Positions 23,799 to 31,869 of a DNA stretch of 47,330 bases are shown here, one piece after another. The DNA comes from Myxococcota bacterium. GTDB lineage: Bacteria > Myxococcota_A > UBA9160 > PR03. Below the pieces are notes generated by a model. That model did not search any database. It was not told the DNA's origin and worked only from the letters and a program-made list of their open reading frames with translations. How positions within the stretch are numbered: position 1 is the first letter of the stretch; each line of letters opens with the position of its first letter. Position numbers and translations under genes: made by a program. The stretch spans positions 1 to 47,330 of the forward strand of contig JASJBO010000008.1 of the NCBI GenBank assembly GCA_030066475.1. Direction: 5' to 3'.

Positions 23799-24530
23799 TC
23801 AGCGCGTGGCGGGCTCGGCGGCCACCGGGGCGGCGCGCCACAGGAACGCCGCCGCCATCGCCGCCGCCGCGACCAGTCCCAGCAGCGACTGGAACAGCGT
23901 CCAGGCGACCTCCGGCCCCGGATCGGGGAGCAGCAGCCAGCGGTTCCAGAGCGGCACCGCCGACATGCCGGCCGGTCCCGCCATCGCGACGCCCCACAGC
24001 AGGTAGCGCCGCACCACGCCGGCGGACACCAGCCCGAGGGCGGCGCGGCGGCGCGCCATCAGCCACTCGCGCAGCGACTCGCCCGCGGCCCACAGGAACG
24101 CGAGCGAGCGCACCACGGCCGTCACGACCGACCACAGCCACTCGGTGTCGCTAGTCGCACGCGCCCAGGGACCGGGGAAGCCGAGGAACGAGACGCCGAG
24201 CAGCACGCCCAGTGCGATCAGCACCCCGGTGGCCCAGCGCTGCCCGCGGCGGAACACCTGCCAGGTGAAGACGGCGCACAGGAAGGCGGTGGCGCGGATC
24301 GCCAGGTTCGAGACCACCAGCAGCGGCGCCTCGATCGAGGCGGGGACGTGCCCGGTCAGCGCCAGGTGCTCGGGGACGAAGCCGACCACGCCCCCGGCGA
24401 GAAACCCGATTCCGATCAGCAGCTCGGGCATGCCGCGCGTGCGACGCCAGAGCAGCAGCAGGCGCACCCCGACCCCGACGCTGGTGAGCAGGAACGCCAC
24501 CAGTCCCAGACTTGCGGCCAGATCGATCAA
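23799..24530 (-). CDS. Seven-helix integral membrane protein
   Basis: 243 residues if TTG 24530 is used; GGGAGG lies 9 nt upstream and the preceding frame is Arg-rich and not protein-like. Seven hydrophobic segments can be seen, from IDLAASLGLVAFLLTSVGVG to FQSLLGLVAAAAMAAAFLW, with a buried FVPEHLAL motif. I do not recognise the family. It lies 65 nt after the dimethylformamidase-like gene, so it is probably the last gene of that operon, perhaps a sensor or transport component. Confidence 0.65.
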   Translation of the reverse strand: MIDLAASLGLVAFLLTSVGVGVRLLLLWRRTRGMPELLIGIGFLAGGVVGFVPEHLALTGHVPASIEAPLLVVSNLAIRATAFLCAVFTWQVFRRGQRWATGVLIALGVLLGVSFLGFPGPWARATSDTEWLWSVVTAVVRSLAFLWAAGESLREWLMARRRAALGLVSAGVVRRYLLWGVAMAGPAGMSAVPLWNRWLLLPDPGPEVAWTLFQSLLGLVAAAAMAAAFLWRAAPVAAEPATR

Positions 24531-24595
24531 GCCCGAACGCCTCCCGCCGGCCCGCGGTCCCCTTCGGATCGGCCGAACCGGCGCTCGGACTTGAA

Positions 24596-26845
24596 TCAAT
24601 CGTCGTCGGAGACCTCCCAGGCGCGCAGCGATCCGGGCGCGGGAAACACGAACCAGGGCGCCAGCGGCACGGCCTCGGGCGCGCCCTCGGGCGACGCGAA
24701 CGGCTCGGCGTCGGCGAAGCGACGCAGCACGTTGGCGGTGATGCGCGCCAAATCGTTCTGGTAGTCCTCGTGCGCGAGCGCCGCGATCCAGCCGATCGAT
24801 CCGGTGGAGAACACGGCGCCGCCGCCGGGCGTCTCGTAGAAGACCAGGTCGGCGCGCACGCCCGGATCGGGCAGCGGCGGCAGCGTGATCAGGAACTCCT
24901 CGATCACGCGCAGCATCGCGGGGCCGTGCCCCTCCGAGGCTGCGAGCACGAGGGCGTGCGGCGGCGAGCCGAGCAGCGGATCGAAGCGGTCGATCTCCTC
25001 GTCCGCGGCGGCGCGCAGGCGGCCGTGTGCACCGATCGCGTCCTCGCTCTTCACGCCGGCGAAGATCCAGCTCGCACGCGGGTCGCGGCTCGCGTCGCGG
25101 CGGCGATAGGGCGCGCCTCCGGGACCCTGCGCCGCGAAGCCGACCCCGGCGATCGCATTGGGCGGCCGCCCGATGTTGCGCCACAGGCCGCCCAGCTCGC
25201 CGCTGAAGGCGTGGTGTCCCTCGCCGGGCTCGGCGGGCCAGGCGCGGGTGGCGGGCCCGACCCGACGCAGCTCCATCACGCCGGGGTAGTGGTCCGAGAA
25301 CGCCACGCGCCAGTAGAAGCCGTTGCCGCCCAGGTACATCAGCCGGCCGCCCTCGCGCTGCCAGGCCTCGAGCGCATCGAGCATCGCCGTGGACCAGTAC
25401 TCGGGATGGCTCCCGGTGACCACCACGCGATGGCGATCCAGCAGCGCCCGGCCCTCGGCGTGCAGATCCTCGTCGGTCGCCACGTCGGCGTGGATGCCCG
25501 CGTGCTCGAGGAAGCCCGTCAGCGCCAGGTCCGCGCTGAAGGCCCAGCCGTCGGCCGCGGGGCTCACGTTGAGCAGCGGGCGCCGTCGCGTGGCGTACAT
25601 GCAGCCGCTCCCGTCGCTGTGGAAGCCGTACATGTCGGGGCCCAGCTCGGGGTGCTCGGCCAGGTAGCGCTGGAACGGCAGCTCCCCGCCGCCGAACATG
25701 GGGCCGCCCAGCGCGTTGTGCAGGCGATGGTTGCCGTAGGCGATGTAGGTCGCGGTGGGAACGAGGAACAGCACCGGGCTCTCGTCGCCGGGGCGGGGGC
25801 GCACGAACAGCGGCAGCAGCGCCGGCTCGGCGCCGTCGTCGGGCGACACGCGCAGGGCGTGGATCCCCGAGTCGAGCTCGGCGGGCAGCGCCACTTCGAC
25901 GTCGGCCGGCCAGCCGCAGTCGGCGAGATCGTCCGCGTGGAAGTGGATCGCGGCCCACTGCTCGGGCGCCCGGCGCCAGTCGTGCTCGCTGGCATCCCAG
26001 CGCGAGCCGGTCACCGCGCGCGCGGGGCAGTTCACCAGGCGCCCGTGCAGCTCCAGCCCTCCGGTGTCCGCGACGCGATCCGTGTGGGGCTCGGGCGCGA
26101 AGTCCCAGACGGCGTCGAAGCGCTCCGCATCGGCACGCGCGGCCAGCCGCGGCGCCTCGAGGCGACCGTCGAAGTGCCCGCCGCGACCGGGGCCGTCGTG
26201 CCAGGCCCCGAACAGCAGCCCCCGCCCCGTCGCGTCGAGCAGTCCGGGAGCGGCGTCGGTCTGCGCCGCGGCGGGCGCGCGCAGCAGGTCGAAGCCGGGC
26301 GAGTGCGTCGCGACCGGGCGCTGCTCGAGGGCGAGGCGCCCCGACTCCGCGTCGTACGAGGCGCGCAGCACGCTCCAGGCGCGGTTGCGCAGCGGCACGC
26401 CGGTGGCGCAGCTCGCCGAGCCGGACGCGCCGCCGACGCGAACGGTCGGGACGCCGCGCGCGTCCAGGAACAGCCCGAACCCCGTGGAGGTCGCCTCGCA
26501 CCAGGTTCCGAGCAGCGCCTGCGGGCGGGTGCCGGCCGTGGTCGGGGCGACCGCAACCTCGACGCGGAAGCTGCGGAGCGCGTCGAGGAACGCACAGGGC
26601 GCAACCTGCGCGTACGAGCCGGGCTCGATCGGGCGGTCGCGGCCCTGGAAGGCGAGCGGCTCGAAGCCCGGCACCGGCTCGCTGCGCACGCGACCGGCCG
26701 GCGGCGCGCCGTCCGCCACGAGCCGCACCAGGTCGACGCGGCACGCGCGCTCGCGATGGTCGCGAACGTGGAGCCGGACCGTCTCTCCGGGGCTTGCGCT
26801 CCACGGGTCCAGGTAGCCGACGAGACCGATCTCGAGGTCGCTCAT
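24596..26845 (-). CDS. N,N-dimethylformamidase large-subunit-like protein
   Basis: 749 residues with AAGGAGAGCC right before ATG 26845. The N-terminal ~340 residues form beta-rich domains including a LamG-like segment; the C-terminal ~400 are the DMFase catalytic domain (ATYIAYGNHRLHNALGG; MYGFHSDGSGCMYATR; GSHPEYWSTAMLDALEAW; LMYLGGNGFYWRVAF). In Paracoccus DMFase a mononuclear iron is held by two Tyr and a Glu; candidates here are Tyr367/370, Tyr406 and Glu482 (in SHPEYW, with His480). No small-subunit gene is adjacent, so substrate and assembly may differ. It starts 69 nt after the oxidoreductase beta gene. Confidence 0.82.
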   Translation of the reverse strand: MSDLEIGLVGYLDPWSASPGETVRLHVRDHRERACRVDLVRLVADGAPPAGRVRSEPVPGFEPLAFQGRDRPIEPGSYAQVAPCAFLDALRSFRVEVAVAPTTAGTRPQALLGTWCEATSTGFGLFLDARGVPTVRVGGASGSASCATGVPLRNRAWSVLRASYDAESGRLALEQRPVATHSPGFDLLRAPAAAQTDAAPGLLDATGRGLLFGAWHDGPGRGGHFDGRLEAPRLAARADAERFDAVWDFAPEPHTDRVADTGGLELHGRLVNCPARAVTGSRWDASEHDWRRAPEQWAAIHFHADDLADCGWPADVEVALPAELDSGIHALRVSPDDGAEPALLPLFVRPRPGDESPVLFLVPTATYIAYGNHRLHNALGGPMFGGGELPFQRYLAEHPELGPDMYGFHSDGSGCMYATRRRPLLNVSPAADGWAFSADLALTGFLEHAGIHADVATDEDLHAEGRALLDRHRVVVTGSHPEYWSTAMLDALEAWQREGGRLMYLGGNGFYWRVAFSDHYPGVMELRRVGPATRAWPAEPGEGHHAFSGELGGLWRNIGRPPNAIAGVGFAAQGPGGAPYRRRDASRDPRASWIFAGVKSEDAIGAHGRLRAAADEEIDRFDPLLGSPPHALVLAASEGHGPAMLRVIEEFLITLPPLPDPGVRADLVFYETPGGGAVFSTGSIGWIAALAHEDYQNDLARITANVLRRFADAEPFASPEGAPEAVPLAPWFVFPAPGSLRAWEVSDDD

Positions 26846-26914
26846 GGGGCTCTCCTTGTCGAGCGACCCGCGCCAGGTCGCCGGAGGATCGTGCTCGAAT
26901 CGGTGCGGGCGCTG

Positions 26915-27832
26915 CTACGCGCCGGCCGCGTCCCAGTAGCGGTCGACGCGCGCCTGGATCTCCGCCAGCAGCGACTCGTTGCGCTCGGGCTCGAAGAGAT
27001 GGGCGTAGCGCCCCTGGCGGCGCAGGTACTCCTCCACCGGCACCCGCGGCCGGCGCACCCGCGTGTGGACCACCTCACCGTCCACGTACTCCTTGAGCGG
27101 CCAGATGCCCGTGCGAACCGCGAGCCGGCCGATCTCGACGGAGTCGGCCGGATCGTACTCCCAGCCCGTGGGACAGGGCGCCAGCGCGAGGATCAGCCGC
27201 GGTCCGCGCAGGCCCTTCGCCTTCTCGATCTTGCGCGCCAGGTCGAGGGGCTCGGCGCCGATCACGGTGGCGGCGTAGGCAGGGCGATGGGCGGTCCAGA
27301 TCCCGAACAGGTCCTTCTTGAAGCCGGGGTAGCCCGCCGAGCCGGCGCTGGTCGCGGTGCGCGCGCCGTGGGGCGTGGCGCCCGAGGCCTGCTGTCCCGT
27401 GTTCCCGTAGCCCTCGTTGTCGTAGCAGACGTACAGGAAGTCGAGACCGCGCTCGATGGCGCCGGAGGTGGCCGATAGCCCCATCCCGTAGGCGGCGCCG
27501 TCGCCGGTCAACGTCGCCACGGTCAGATCCTCGGCCTCGGGAATGCGGCCCTTGGCCAGCAGGATGTCGAGCGCATCCCGCACCCCCTGGGCTCCGGCCG
27601 GCGCCGATGCCATCGCGGTGTAGAGCCAGGAGCTGCGGAAGGGCGTGAACGGATAGACCGAGAGCAGGGTCATGCAGCCGGCGGCGTTCACGAAGATGGT
27701 CTTCTCGCCCAGCACGTCGTAGATCTCGTGCAGGGCCTGCAGGCCGCCACAGCCGGCGCACATCGCGGTGCCGCCGCCCAGCAGGTGCGTCGAGGGGAGG
27801 TCCTGCATGCGCCGGAACGCCGTCTCGCTCAT
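26915..27832 (-). CDS. 2-oxoacid:ferredoxin oxidoreductase, beta subunit
   Basis: 305 residues; ATG 27832 overlaps the alpha stop (ATGA). Thiamine diphosphate binding is shown by GDGAAYGMGLSATSGAIERG and CYDNEGYGNTGQQASGATP. Cysteines C25, C28 (CAGC), C53 (AAGCM) and one in ALAPCPTGW fit the proximal 4Fe-4S cluster of pyruvate-type enzymes. With the alpha and gamma-delta subunits it decarboxylates a 2-oxoacid to acyl-CoA and reduces ferredoxin. Confidence 0.92.
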   Translation of the reverse strand: MSETAFRRMQDLPSTHLLGGGTAMCAGCGGLQALHEIYDVLGEKTIFVNAAGCMTLLSVYPFTPFRSSWLYTAMASAPAGAQGVRDALDILLAKGRIPEAEDLTVATLTGDGAAYGMGLSATSGAIERGLDFLYVCYDNEGYGNTGQQASGATPHGARTATSAGSAGYPGFKKDLFGIWTAHRPAYAATVIGAEPLDLARKIEKAKGLRGPRLILALAPCPTGWEYDPADSVEIGRLAVRTGIWPLKEYVDGEVVHTRVRRPRVPVEEYLRRQGRYAHLFEPERNESLLAEIQARVDRYWDAAGA

Positions 27833-29079
27833 CGCTCCCCTCCCGCGTCGAGGCCGCGCCGCTCCACCAGACCGATGCCCTGGAGCTTGCGGATCTCGCG
27901 CAGCTCGTGCTCGGTGTAGAGCAGACGCGGCTCGGGCGCCTGCCCCGCGCGGGCCGCGCGCGCGGCCACCTCCGCCATCTCGGCGAACTCCTCCGGGCGG
28001 ATGTCGCGTCCGCCGAGCCCTCCGATGAAGCTGACCAGGAGCGGCGCGCCCGAGTCCCCGTGCAGCGCCGCCGCCAGCTCCGCGTGCAGCACGCCGCCCT
28101 GCCCCATCGACAGGTTCTGGTCGACGACCGCCACCGCCCGGACGCCCGCCAGCGCGTGGCGGACGGCCTGCGTGGGATAGGGCCGCAGCAGCCTGGGGCG
28201 CACCAGCCCGACGCGCCGGCCGGCCGCGCGCAGGCTCTCGACGGCGGCCCTGGCCTTGGTCGCAAACGAGCCCATCATGAAGAAGACGACGTCGGCGTCC
28301 TCCGTGCGCCACGTCTCGAGCGCACCGTGGCGACGGCCGAACTCGGCCTCGAACTCCGCGGCGATCTCGTCGTGGACCGCGAGCGCGTTCTGGGCGGCCC
28401 GGTGCATCTCGTAGCGGAAGTAGGAGTACGGGCCGCCCCCCAGCACGGCCACCGCGTGGCTGCTGGGATCGCTCGCGCGAAATCCCATGCCCTCCGAGTC
28501 GAACGGCCGGACGAAGCGCTCCGCCGCGGCGGGCTCGGGCAGCGCGACGGGCTCGCGCGTGAACGACAAGTAGAAGCCGTCGAGGTTGACGATCACCGGA
28601 AGCCGCACGCGCCGGTCCTCCGCCAGGCGGTAGGCCATGAGCACGCTGTCCACCACCTCCTGACAGGAGGCGCAGTGGATCTGCAGGAAGCCGCTGTCGC
28701 GTGTCGCGAGGACGTCGTTGTGGTCGGGCTCCAGCGTGACGGGGGCCGCGAGAGCGCGGGAGACGTTCACCAGCACGAAGGGCGCCCGCCAGCCCGCCAC
28801 GGTGTAGATCATCTCCATGCCGTAGAGGAGACCCTGACTGGACGTCGCGGTGAAGACGCGCACGCCCGTTGCGGCCGCTGCGCCGGCCGCGGTCAGCATC
28901 GAGTGCTCGGAGTCCAGGGTCACCATGCGCGCGTCGAGGTCGCCCGCGTCGATCCACCGACCCAGCGTCTCGATGATCTCGGTCTGCGGGGTGATCGGGA
29001 ACGCGGGCACGTAGTCCACGCCCGCGAGTCGCGCGCCCCAGGCAGCGGCGCCGTTTCCGGTGAGCAGCTGGCGGGCCAT
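27829..29079 (-). CDS. 2-oxoacid:ferredoxin oxidoreductase, alpha subunit
   Basis: 416 residues from ATG 29079, overlapping the upstream stop (TGATG). The N-terminus GNGAAAWGARLAGVDYVPAF then PITPQTEI is the YPITPxT region of the pyrimidine domain; TATSSQGLLYGMEMIYTVAG and APVTLEPDHNDVLATRDSGF match the substrate and CoA domain of pyruvate:ferredoxin oxidoreductases. Substrate choice cannot be read with certainty; the neighbouring leucine-dehydrogenase-like gene suggests branched-chain 2-oxoacids as an alternative to pyruvate. Confidence 0.9.
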   Translation of the reverse strand: MARQLLTGNGAAAWGARLAGVDYVPAFPITPQTEIIETLGRWIDAGDLDARMVTLDSEHSMLTAAGAAAATGVRVFTATSSQGLLYGMEMIYTVAGWRAPFVLVNVSRALAAPVTLEPDHNDVLATRDSGFLQIHCASCQEVVDSVLMAYRLAEDRRVRLPVIVNLDGFYLSFTREPVALPEPAAAERFVRPFDSEGMGFRASDPSSHAVAVLGGGPYSYFRYEMHRAAQNALAVHDEIAAEFEAEFGRRHGALETWRTEDADVVFFMMGSFATKARAAVESLRAAGRRVGLVRPRLLRPYPTQAVRHALAGVRAVAVVDQNLSMGQGGVLHAELAAALHGDSGAPLLVSFIGGLGGRDIRPEEFAEMAEVAARAARAGQAPEPRLLYTEHELREIRKLQGIGLVERRGLDAGGER

Positions 29080-29996
29080 CACCCGTCCTCGCCGGCGGCC
29101 GCGGCCTCGGGCACGGCGGCGATGGCGTGCGGGGGACACACGGCGACGCAGATCATGCAGCCCTTGCAGTGGTCGTAGTCGATGTCCGGGCGTCCCTCCT
29201 CGTCCACGTCGATCGCGCCGTCCGGGCACAGGGTGCTGCACACCCAGTGGCAGCCGCGGCAGCGCTCGCGATCCACCACGGGACGCATGCTGCGCCAGAG
29301 CCCCGTACGCACCTCGATGCTGGTGGCCACCGCGTGGATGTTGGGCGCCGAGATCCGGGCTTCGTCGAACGGCACCTCGATCCAGTCCGGGTCCGTCCCG
29401 GAGGTCGGCAGCAGGTCGGGGCCTTCGCCGACCCGGGGTGCGTCGTCGCCGATCGCCTCCCAGGCCTCCGCGGCGCGCTCGAGGTTGGCGTCGACGACGG
29501 CCGGCGGCAGGGCGCAGAGCTCCTCGCGGATCGCGTCGTCCAGCACGGGCCGCGAGACGCAGCCGAGCAGGCGGGCCGCGCCGGCCGCACACTCCGCCCC
29601 GACGAAGTGCAGCTCGGCGTCCGCCGGGCCACCGGGGGGCTGCACGACCACGGGGCCGTCGAGGTTGAGCCGGCTCCGCCAGACCTCGGCGGAGTCGGCG
29701 CTGCGCAGGAGCAGGAGCGTGTTGGGACCTGCGCCCAGCAGCACGCCCGCCGAGGGGACCGGCACCAGGGTGTCGTCCGCCACCACCACCAGGTCCGGGC
29801 GGGTGATCACGCCGCGCTCGTGGATCTCGTCGCGCGACGCCCGCACGTAGGCGAAGAGCGGGGCCCCGCGCCGCTCGGCGCCGTAGCGGGGCGCGTCCTG
29901 CACCTCGAAGCCCTCGGCGAAGAGCGCCGAGCCGAGGATCCGGCTCGCCGTCTTCATGCCCTGCCCCCCCCTGCCGTGGAGTCGAATCCGATACAT
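29079..29996 (-). CDS. 2-oxoacid:ferredoxin oxidoreductase, fused gamma-delta subunit
   Basis: 305 residues. The gamma domain (about 1-185) starts YRIRLHGRGGQGMKTASRIL and carries SYG-like RYGAERRGAPLFAYVR. The delta domain (about 225-295) is a 2x4Fe-4S ferredoxin. Its second cluster motif CKGCMICVAVCP has normal CxxCxxCxxxC spacing; the first, CRGCHWVCSTLCP, has one extra residue between the second and third Cys. The fusion replaces the separate PorG and PorD of archaeal enzymes. ATG 29996 is 30 nt after the dehydrogenase stop. Confidence 0.9.
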   Translation of the reverse strand: MYRIRLHGRGGQGMKTASRILGSALFAEGFEVQDAPRYGAERRGAPLFAYVRASRDEIHERGVITRPDLVVVADDTLVPVPSAGVLLGAGPNTLLLLRSADSAEVWRSRLNLDGPVVVQPPGGPADAELHFVGAECAAGAARLLGCVSRPVLDDAIREELCALPPAVVDANLERAAEAWEAIGDDAPRVGEGPDLLPTSGTDPDWIEVPFDEARISAPNIHAVATSIEVRTGLWRSMRPVVDRERCRGCHWVCSTLCPDGAIDVDEEGRPDIDYDHCKGCMICVAVCPPHAIAAVPEAAAAGEDG

Positions 29997-30026
29997 GGCG
30001 CCTTCTTCGCGCGGTCGCTCCCGGTC

Positions 30027-31148
30027 TCAGAAGATCGACCAGCGCCGGTGGCCCATGGCCTTGCGCACGCGCTCCTCGGCCAGCTCGACGGCGGCCTGGC
30101 GCGGCAGGATGCCGCGCTCCCGCGAAGCCTCGAGCACGCGAGCCGTGTTGTCGCGGATCTTCTCGTCGATCGCCTCGAAGGCCGCCTTGCGGCCCGCCCC
30201 GTGGTACTCCATCGCCGCGCAGATCACGCCGCCCGCGTTGGCGATGAAGTCGGGCACGCAGAGGACGCCCCGCTCGTGCAGGTGGCGCTCGGCGGCGTCG
30301 GTCATCGGGATGTTCGCGCCCGAGGCGACCAGCCTGGCGCGCAGCCGCTCCATGTTGCCCTCGTGGATGACGTCGGGGCGGGCCGCCGGGATCCAGATCT
30401 CGCAGTCCACGGCGACCAGGTCGTCGGGATCGAGCGGCTTGCTCGCGCTGTGATCCGCCACACTGCGCCCTTCGCGCTTGAGCGCGACCAGCGCCTCGAC
30501 GTCGAGCCCGTCTGGATCGGCCGCGGCGCCCCGCGAGTCCGAGGCCGCCACCAGCACGCCGCCGCGTTCCGCGAGGAAGCGGGCGGCGTGGATTCCCACC
30601 GATCCGAATCCCTGCACGACGAGCCGGGCGCCGTCGAGCTCGATCCCGCACGCGGGGGCGGCCACCTCGCAGGTCGCGCGCAGTCCGAAGCCCGTGGCGC
30701 CGAGCTCGTCGAGGGGGATGCCGCCGATCTCGGTCGGCAGCCCCACGGCGCGCCCGATCTCCTCCTTGACCCAGGCCATGCAGACCTCGTCGGTCCCCAT
30801 GTCGGGTCCGAAGATGTAGTCGTCGATCCCCCGCAACGCGCAGGCCATCGCCCGCACGAGCTCTTCCTTGCGCTCGGCCGGCATCCTGGGATCGCCGTAG
30901 AGAACCGACTTGCCGCCTCCATGGGCCAGTCCCGCCGCGGCGTTCTTCATGGTCATCGCGCGCGCCAGCCGGAAGCACTCCTCGGTGCTCACGTCCGGCG
31001 CCATGCGCAGCCCCCCGATCGAGGGGCCGATCGCGACGTTGTCGACGACGAGCGTGCCCTTCAGGCCGATCCCGGGCTCGTGGACGTGGATGATCTTCGC
31101 CGGCCCGAGATCGTCCGCAAAGCGGAAGACGTCGCCATCGTTCTGCAT
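30027..31148 (-). CDS. Leucine-dehydrogenase-like Glu/Leu/Phe/Val dehydrogenase
   Basis: 373 residues, near the ~365 typical of leucine dehydrogenases rather than ~420 for glutamate dehydrogenase. GGGGAGGGG precedes ATG 31148. Key residues are K68 (AMTMKNAAAG), K80 (AHGGGKSVLYGDP, the GGGKxVxxGDP form of Leu/Val/Phe dehydrogenases) and D116 (GPDMGTDE); the NAD domain has VVQGFGSVG. It deaminates an amino acid to a 2-oxoacid. As first gene of the operon it would supply the following 2-oxoacid:ferredoxin oxidoreductase with substrate. Confidence 0.88.
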   Translation of the reverse strand: MQNDGDVFRFADDLGPAKIIHVHEPGIGLKGTLVVDNVAIGPSIGGLRMAPDVSTEECFRLARAMTMKNAAAGLAHGGGKSVLYGDPRMPAERKEELVRAMACALRGIDDYIFGPDMGTDEVCMAWVKEEIGRAVGLPTEIGGIPLDELGATGFGLRATCEVAAPACGIELDGARLVVQGFGSVGIHAARFLAERGGVLVAASDSRGAAADPDGLDVEALVALKREGRSVADHSASKPLDPDDLVAVDCEIWIPAARPDVIHEGNMERLRARLVASGANIPMTDAAERHLHERGVLCVPDFIANAGGVICAAMEYHGAGRKAAFEAIDEKIRDNTARVLEASRERGILPRQAAVELAEERVRKAMGHRRWSIF

Positions 31149-31260
31149 GCGCGCCCCTCCCCGGCCCCCGGGCCGGTGTCTTCAGTTTCGCACGAGTCGC
31201 GGCGCCACGCCGGACGCTGTGACATACTCGCGCGAACCTCAAGCCGAAGGGAGCCCCCTC

Positions 31261-31614
31261 GTGGCAGCCAAGAAGAAGACCACCCGCAAGCGCAGGTCGC
31301 GTCCCGATCTGCTCAAGGACATCGACAAGGAGCTGAAGTCGCTCACCAAGTCGATCGACAAACGGCTGGCGCCGCTGCGCAAGGAGATCGAGAAGGCGGA
31401 GCGCCGGGCGGGCACCGAGGGCGCCAGACTGCTGCGGGAGGCGCGCAAGCGGCTGAACCAGGTCGAGATCAAGGGCCACTCCGACGTGAACAAGTTCATC
31501 CGCTCGCGCCGGCGCGACCTCTCGAAGGCGCTCACGGATCTCGAGCACAGCGTCCGGCCCGCCCGGAAGACCGCCAAGAAGAAGAAGGCGAAGACGAAGA
31601 AGGCGACCGCCTAG
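31261..31614 (+). CDS. Small basic histone-H1-like coiled-coil protein
   Basis: 117 residues from GTG 31261, with GAAGGGAG about 8 nt upstream. A Lys/Arg-rich start (KKKTTRKRRSRP) is followed by a charged helical core (DIDKELKSLTKSIDKRLAPL; RLLREARKRLNQVEIKG) and a tail of Lys-Ala/Thr repeats (KKKKAKTKKATA). The composition recalls bacterial histone-H1-like nucleoid proteins or phasin-like coiled coils. It is divergent from the dehydrogenase operon with 112 nt between. Its TAG stop lies in the first bases of repeat copy B. DNA binding is inferred from charge only. Confidence 0.75.
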   Translation: MAAKKKTTRKRRSRPDLLKDIDKELKSLTKSIDKRLAPLRKEIEKAERRAGTEGARLLREARKRLNQVEIKGHSDVNKFIRSRRRDLSKALTDLEHSVRPARKTAKKKKAKTKKATA

Positions 31615-31697
31615 CTGGTGGACTTCGTTCGGCTTCGCCTCACTGCGCGCGCCCTCCGGGCGCTTGCAGGGGGCTTCTGCCGCGCAGACTCCTAGCC
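31611..31697 (+). repeat. 87-bp interspersed repeat, copy B
   Basis: Nearly identical to 12258-12343. CTAG at its start supplies the TAG stop codon of the histone-like gene (TAG 31612-31614), and CTAG also appears at its end. It includes the same internal hairpin GCGCCC-TCC-GGGCGC, so it may act in transcript 3'-end formation. Confidence 0.85.
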
Positions 31698-31795
31698 TCG
31701 AGGCCGCCCCCGCGCGAAGCGGGCGAGCACGACGCCGAAGGCGGGCAGGCGGGACGAAGACGCTGCGCCGGCTGGAGCGGGCATTCGATCAGGGG

Positions 31796-31829
31796 CCCGC
31801 GGAGAGCCACCCGCTTGGCTCTCCGCGGG
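31796..31829. repeat. 14-bp perfect inverted repeat (hairpin)
   Basis: CCCGCGGAGAGCCA (31796-31809), loop CCCGCT, and TGGCTCTCCGCGGG (31816-31829). No T-run follows. It is about 40 nt before the bicupin ATG, so it would fold in the 5' leader if transcription starts upstream, or end the preceding transcript. The ribosome site GGAGG (31856-31860) is outside the stem. Confidence 0.6.
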
Positions 31830-31869
31830 CGTCCGTGTGAGAATGCGGGCCCCACGGAGGCAAGCATCG

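Noticed and set aside
23799..26804. A 1001-codon minus-strand open frame spanning two genes
   Set aside because: Its upper part is an Arg/Pro/Ala-rich shadow of the DMFase-like gene; only the last ~243 codons, after a ribosome site at the DMFase end, look like protein.
24512..27478. A 988-codon plus-strand open frame opposite the DMFase and oxidoreductase genes
   Set aside because: Composition is that of an antisense shadow (Arg/Gly/Val/His rich), with no domain or ribosome site, while the opposite strand has clear families.
31159..31174. CCGGCCC/GGGCCGG arms before the dehydrogenase gene
   Set aside because: Only two nt would remain for the loop, so it is unlikely to be a functional hairpin; such G+C palindromes are common at this composition.
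27829..31548. A 1239-codon minus-strand open frame
   Set aside because: Only the last 416 codons (2-oxoacid oxidoreductase alpha) are real; the rest is out-of-frame reading through the gamma-delta and dehydrogenase genes, a result of high G+C.
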